This document shows positions 13,306-16,085 of a stretch of 16,085 nucleotides of DNA, piece after piece. Source of the DNA: DATIGJ01 sp035644155. GTDB taxonomy: Bacteria > Patescibacteriota > Microgenomatia > Levybacterales > UBA12049. Positions within the stretch are counted from its first letter, which is position 1. Each line of letters begins with the position of its first letter. The position numbers and the translations under genes were made by a program. Under the pieces are notes generated by a model that made no database searches, was not told the origin of the DNA, and saw nothing but the letters and a program-made list of their open reading frames with translations. The stretch is from assembly GCA_035644155.1 (NCBI GenBank), contig DASQPC010000092.1:1-16085 (forward strand), written 5' to 3'.

Positions 13306-14958
13306 TTATAGTTTTGCTGCTAATTGCGCGATCATTTCTCCTTCTTGTGGTTCGCCAGCGTATCTTTGCAAAAAATCTGTAGCTTTAGCGTCAACTTCTC
13401 CAGCAGGAGCGTTATATACCTCTGCTAGCGCTGTTGCTACGTTTTTTGTTTTTTGGAAAAATGCCGTTTTGGTTTGCTCATTGAGGACAAATTTAAAATT
13501 ATCTCCTTCTTGTTGTATGACTCCAGTATCAATCATTGCGCGTAAGCTAGCAACGCCAGTATGATAATAATTGAGCCGTCCAGCCGGTTTTCCATATTTT
13601 AAATAGAATAATCTATTTCCCAGAAGACTTGAAAGTATGATGTCTTGTTCTTTCGGATTTTTGACAAATTCCGGTAAAGCTGCAAACGTTGCCATGTCTG
13701 ATTTTACTTCTTCAAGAAGTTCATATTTGGTGCCAAGCTTCTTGATGGTATCTGGTCCCATAAAGGCGTTGTGGGCTATCTCATGGCCGGCGATAAAAAG
13801 CGCACGTGCTCTATTGAGTGATTCTGTATCATAGGAAGGTGTCTCGACAAATGCTCTGGCTACCAATGTTTCGTGCCCAGCTCTATTCCTTTCTACTTGT
13901 TCAAGGTTAATTATTGTACCAACACCTTTTTCCAGGCGTACTCCTGGCCGGTTAGGAAGAGCTTGCCCTGTCGGATCGAAGTGCAGTCTCCTTCCTGCTC
14001 CAAAACCAACAAAAACGCCGCTATCTGTCTCTTTTGTCAGCATGGCTGAGGGAGAAATGGCATTGATTGCTGTTGCCAAAGGTTCTCGTAGTGCTTGTAT
14101 TTTTTTATTAAGCTCTGGTTCACGATCATCCTTAAAGCCGAGGAACAACTCCGGATTTACTCGACGACCGTGAGGATCATCGGTTGCTTCTACCATATGA
14201 ACTGGTATCATACGTCCTGTAAGCTCTCTCCAAACAGTATCAACTCTGTCAAAAAGAACCTCGTGTTGCGTTTGGTCTTGAGAGGTCATACCAGCTCTCA
14301 ATGCGCTATAATAGGTAACCAAACGGTCTCTTTCATCAGCTTCGCTAGGGCTGGAAGGATTGATGCCTTCCAAATCGGTTACTAACCTGTCAAGCCGTTG
14401 TCCTATTACAGTAACCTGTTTTGGAAATGCTGTCGCATAGGGGACGAGTTTGACTCCTGTTTGCTCTGGTTCTTCTGTTTGTTGCGCTACAACATAGAGA
14501 TATTTATTCGGTTGTTTATCTAAAAGTGCTTTTGTTCCTTCTGGGTCATTATTTATACGTTCTCGCCACTGAACAAATAATTTATCAAAAGGTTCTCCAA
14601 GCTGCGCATGGGCTTTTACAGTTGTCTTTTCTACTTCAGAAAGGCCGAGATTATTTGTTCCTTGAACAGTCTGTTCGATAAGTGTTCGTTCAATGCGGTT
14701 TCTCACACAAGTTTGTGCAAGCGCTTGTGGATATATTTCAGATCCGATGCCAGAAAAGTCTTTTTTTTCTAAGAGGGCTTGTGCTCTCTCCTCGGTTATC
14801 TTAGTACCCACCCGCCAAAGTCTTGTTCGGGCCAAAGCATCCGCGGCTGCTATATCATGGACGTCTGAAAAAAATTTCCCAATACTCGTCTGTCTTGGTA
14901 ATTGTTCTTTTTTTGCAACAATTTCAGGATTGTTAGATGATCCTCTTTTTTCGACCAT
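13306..14958 (-). CDS. Putative zinc metallopeptidase, gluzincin type, M49-like (HEXXH plus EExxxD)
   Basis: The 550-residue protein has a zinc-peptidase motif AGHEIAHNAFMGP (H392, E393, H396), followed 20 residues later by LLEEVKSDMATF (E416/E417, D421). A glutamate helix of the form EExx(A/S)D after the histidine motif is the arrangement of the M49 (dipeptidyl-peptidase III) clan, whose bacterial relatives also carry GHEIxHN. M49 usually has HEXXXH rather than HEXXH, so the assignment is to type, not family. No signal peptide or membrane span is visible, so it is probably cytosolic. The N-terminal ~250 residues are charged and helical, of unknown role. Start at 14958 fits a promoter whose predicted start coincides with the ATG. 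It runs towards ychF with a 4-base gap. Confidence 0.6.
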   Translation of the reverse strand: MVEKRGSSNNPEIVAKKEQLPRQTSIGKFFSDVHDIAAADALARTRLWRVGTKITEERAQALLEKKDFSGIGSEIYPQALAQTCVRNRIERTLIEQTVQGTNNLGLSEVEKTTVKAHAQLGEPFDKLFVQWRERINNDPEGTKALLDKQPNKYLYVVAQQTEEPEQTGVKLVPYATAFPKQVTVIGQRLDRLVTDLEGINPSSPSEADERDRLVTYYSALRAGMTSQDQTQHEVLFDRVDTVWRELTGRMIPVHMVEATDDPHGRRVNPELFLGFKDDREPELNKKIQALREPLATAINAISPSAMLTKETDSGVFVGFGAGRRLHFDPTGQALPNRPGVRLEKGVGTIINLEQVERNRAGHETLVARAFVETPSYDTESLNRARALFIAGHEIAHNAFMGPDTIKKLGTKYELLEEVKSDMATFAALPEFVKNPKEQDIILSSLLGNRLFYLKYGKPAGRLNYYHTGVASLRAMIDTGVIQQEGDNFKFVLNEQTKTAFFQKTKNVATALAEVYNAPAGEVDAKATDFLQRYAGEPQEGEMIAQLAAKL

Positions 14959-14964
14959 TTTGTT

Positions 14965-14993
14965 ATGCTATATGATAAATCTTTCTCTGTCAA
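14965..14993 (-). promoter_or_regulatory. Leaderless promoter of the metallopeptidase gene
   Basis: On the minus strand TTGACA (14993-14988), a 17-bp spacer and TAGCAT (14970-14965) predict a start at about 14958, the A of the ATG. No Shine-Dalgarno is present. Confidence 0.6.
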
Positions 14994-15010
14994 TCTAGAG
15001 CTGGTCTTGG

Positions 15011-15039
15011 TTGTTTTGTAACGTATTTTGCCTTATAAT
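15011..15039 (+). promoter_or_regulatory. Promoter of the 202-residue hypothetical gene
   Basis: TTGTTT (15011-15016), a 17-bp spacer and a perfect TATAAT (15034-15039) predict a start near 15046, two bases before ATG 15048. It is divergent from the metallopeptidase promoter; only 89 bp separate the two ATGs. Confidence 0.65.
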
Positions 15040-15047
15040 TTACTCTT

Positions 15048-15656
15048 ATGGCTAGTCCCGAATACAAACGTTATTTACCAGCGAAAGAATTAGTGTTTAC
15101 TAATGCAGATTTGGTGAAGGCTTTTAAGACTCGTCCTCCGGAGCTGTTTAAAGGGGCAGAAGCTGTTGTCGATCTGACGGGCATGGTTAGCAGCCGGAAG
15201 CATAGAAATTTATTTAATTTGCCACGCATGGGAAAACGGGTTGACGATCTCTTAAAAGCAGAAGGTAATTCTGTTTTAACAAAATTAGCCGTTTCAGACC
15301 ATTTTGGTTTTCAATATGCTGTGGAGACAAGAACTGCCAACGTATACGACGTGCCTGTTGCTCAAAGTGCCACTTATACATTTCTTGAACAAGACGATAT
15401 GCCACCTTTGCACCAGGCAATGCTTAGACCTTATGAAACAAGTGGTTTGTATGGATTTGACGCGGATGGAAAATCAGTTGCTGTTGAACTTACTCAATAT
15501 CGAGGAGCTGGACATACAAAAGCAGATGTTTATAAAATAACGACAACTAAACCTTCCAAAAAACCAGAAACGGTTATCTTTGTTGAACATCCTGGATGGC
15601 ATAATAATTACCAAAGTCTCCTTGCAGAGCGGTTACATTTAGAAGTTTATCCTTAA
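15048..15656 (+). CDS. Hypothetical protein, 202 residues
   Basis: I do not recognise this protein. It begins MASPEYKRYLPAKELVFTNADLVKAF and has no signal peptide or membrane segment, so it is probably cytosolic. It looks like a mixed alpha/beta protein, with a basic stretch SSRKHRNLFNLPRMGKRV near residues 48-65 and strands in the second half (KSVAVELTQY, PETVIFVEHPGWHNNY). It is transcribed on its own from a near-leaderless promoter, divergent from the metallopeptidase gene, and is followed after about 50 bases by the rpsF promoter. No terminator is visible after its TAA at 15654-15656. Confidence 0.7.
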   Translation: MASPEYKRYLPAKELVFTNADLVKAFKTRPPELFKGAEAVVDLTGMVSSRKHRNLFNLPRMGKRVDDLLKAEGNSVLTKLAVSDHFGFQYAVETRTANVYDVPVAQSATYTFLEQDDMPPLHQAMLRPYETSGLYGFDADGKSVAVELTQYRGAGHTKADVYKITTTKPSKKPETVIFVEHPGWHNNYQSLLAERLHLEVYP

Positions 15657-15670
15657 AAAAGTTTTCCCCC

Positions 15671-15700
15671 TTGAGTTCACGTTTGTTCGTATGGTAAAAT
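15671..15700 (+). promoter_or_regulatory. rpsF-ssb promoter (leaderless type, extended -10)
   Basis: TTGAGT (15671-15676), an 18-bp spacer and TAAAAT (15695-15700), preceded by TGG, form an extended -10 promoter. The predicted start near 15707 lies at the rpsF ATG (15708). Confidence 0.6.
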
Positions 15701-15707
15701 AGCCTTT

Positions 15708-15986
15708 ATGAGAATGTATGAATTGGTCGTTGTTATGAGACCATCAGTCAAAGACGCAGATCGTAAGAAGTTACTTGAGACGGTTAAGGGTTGGTTGAAA
15801 AATGTAAAAATAACCAAAGAAGATGATTGGGGACAAAAGCCACTTGCCTATACTATTAAAAAAGAAATTGCAGGAAATTATACACGATGGCAGTTTGAAT
15901 CAGAGGCTGGGGTGGTCGCTGATTTCGAACAAAGATTAATTCGAAACGAGAATATTATTCGACATTTATTATTAAGAACTAAGTAG
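15708..15986 (+). CDS. rpsF: 30S ribosomal protein bS6
   Basis: The 92-residue protein has the bS6 pattern: MRMYELVVVMRPS at the start, the central WGQKPLAYTIKKEIAGNYTRWQFE (the family's G-x-x-x-LAY-I-x-K segment), and FEQRLIRNENIIRHLLLR near the end. It is a primary-assembly partner of bS18 in the small-subunit platform. The length is normal and it lacks the long acidic tail of E. coli. The in-frame ATG at 15714 is an alternative, but the promoter places the transcript start at the first ATG. ssb follows after three bases, the standard rpsF-ssb-(rpsR) order. Confidence 0.93.
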   Translation: MRMYELVVVMRPSVKDADRKKLLETVKGWLKNVKITKEDDWGQKPLAYTIKKEIAGNYTRWQFESEAGVVADFEQRLIRNENIIRHLLLRTK

Positions 15987-15989
15987 GGT

Positions 15990-16085
15990 ATGGCCAGAAG
16001 CTTAAATAGAGTACAACTGATAGGAAATTTAACACGAGATCCTGAATTGCGATATACACCAAATGGCAATGCAGTATGTACTTTT
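15990..16085 (+). CDS. ssb: Single-stranded DNA-binding protein, N-terminal fragment (cut by window edge)
   Basis: The 32 visible codons from ATG 15990 read MARSLNRVQLIGNLTRDPEL followed by RYTPNGNAVCTF. This is the conserved first strand pair of the bacterial SSB OB fold (LNKVxLIGNLTxDPELRxTPxGxxVxxF). SSB coats single-stranded DNA in replication and repair. It starts three bases after rpsF ends and is probably co-transcribed; a GTAGGG just upstream is a weak ribosome-binding site. The rest, and a likely rpsR, lie beyond the window. Confidence 0.92.
   Translation, partial: MARSLNRVQLIGNLTRDPELRYTPNGNAVCTF

Overview
The window reads as a piece of a small-genome bacterial chromosome, most likely a Candidate Phyla Radiation (Patescibacteria, Microgenomates-like) organism; this is inferred. 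The reasons are: AT-rich sequence with the standard code (TGA is used as a stop); chromosomal genes preceded by -35/-10 promoters so close to the ATG that the transcripts should be leaderless or nearly so; a large repeat-built secreted protein; a GT-C/TPR membrane protein; and the housekeeping genes ychF and rpsF-ssb.

Layout. Bases 1-139 are the 3' end of an IS30-family insertion sequence. Bases 202-756 encode a zinc-ribbon/membrane/OB-fold protein with a perfect Shine-Dalgarno sequence. Bases 960-2714 encode a multi-pass GT-C-like protein with C-terminal TPRs. Bases 2799-5303 encode a secreted protein made of four tandem repeats of about 202 residues. Bases 5304-5746 are mostly non-coding. 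From about 5747 to 12190 lies a compact, one-direction gene block that looks like an integrated mobile element: a double-HTH DNA-binding protein, a SpoVG-like protein, a 47-residue protein, an OB-fold-like small protein, an archaeo-eukaryotic-type primase, a PriCT-RecA-like ATPase (replicative helicase type), an unknown 195-residue protein, a 53-residue protein and a large serine recombinase. Chromosomal genes then resume: ychF, a convergent putative zinc metallopeptidase, a hypothetical gene, rpsF and the start of ssb.

How it fits together. The recombinase gene ends inside the first codons of ychF (35-bp overlap), which suggests that the element integrated at the 5' end of ychF and separated that gene from its own promoter. 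The element carries its own primase and helicase but no recognisable capsid, portal, terminase or conjugation gene, so it resembles an integrative plasmid or phage satellite with a minimal replicon. A heptamer, TGTCGCA (or its complement), recurs six times within 8698-9912 in several reading frames, suggesting a DNA-level signal such as an origin or protein-binding array. ychF itself carries a small palindromic insertion at 12342-12362, translated in frame.
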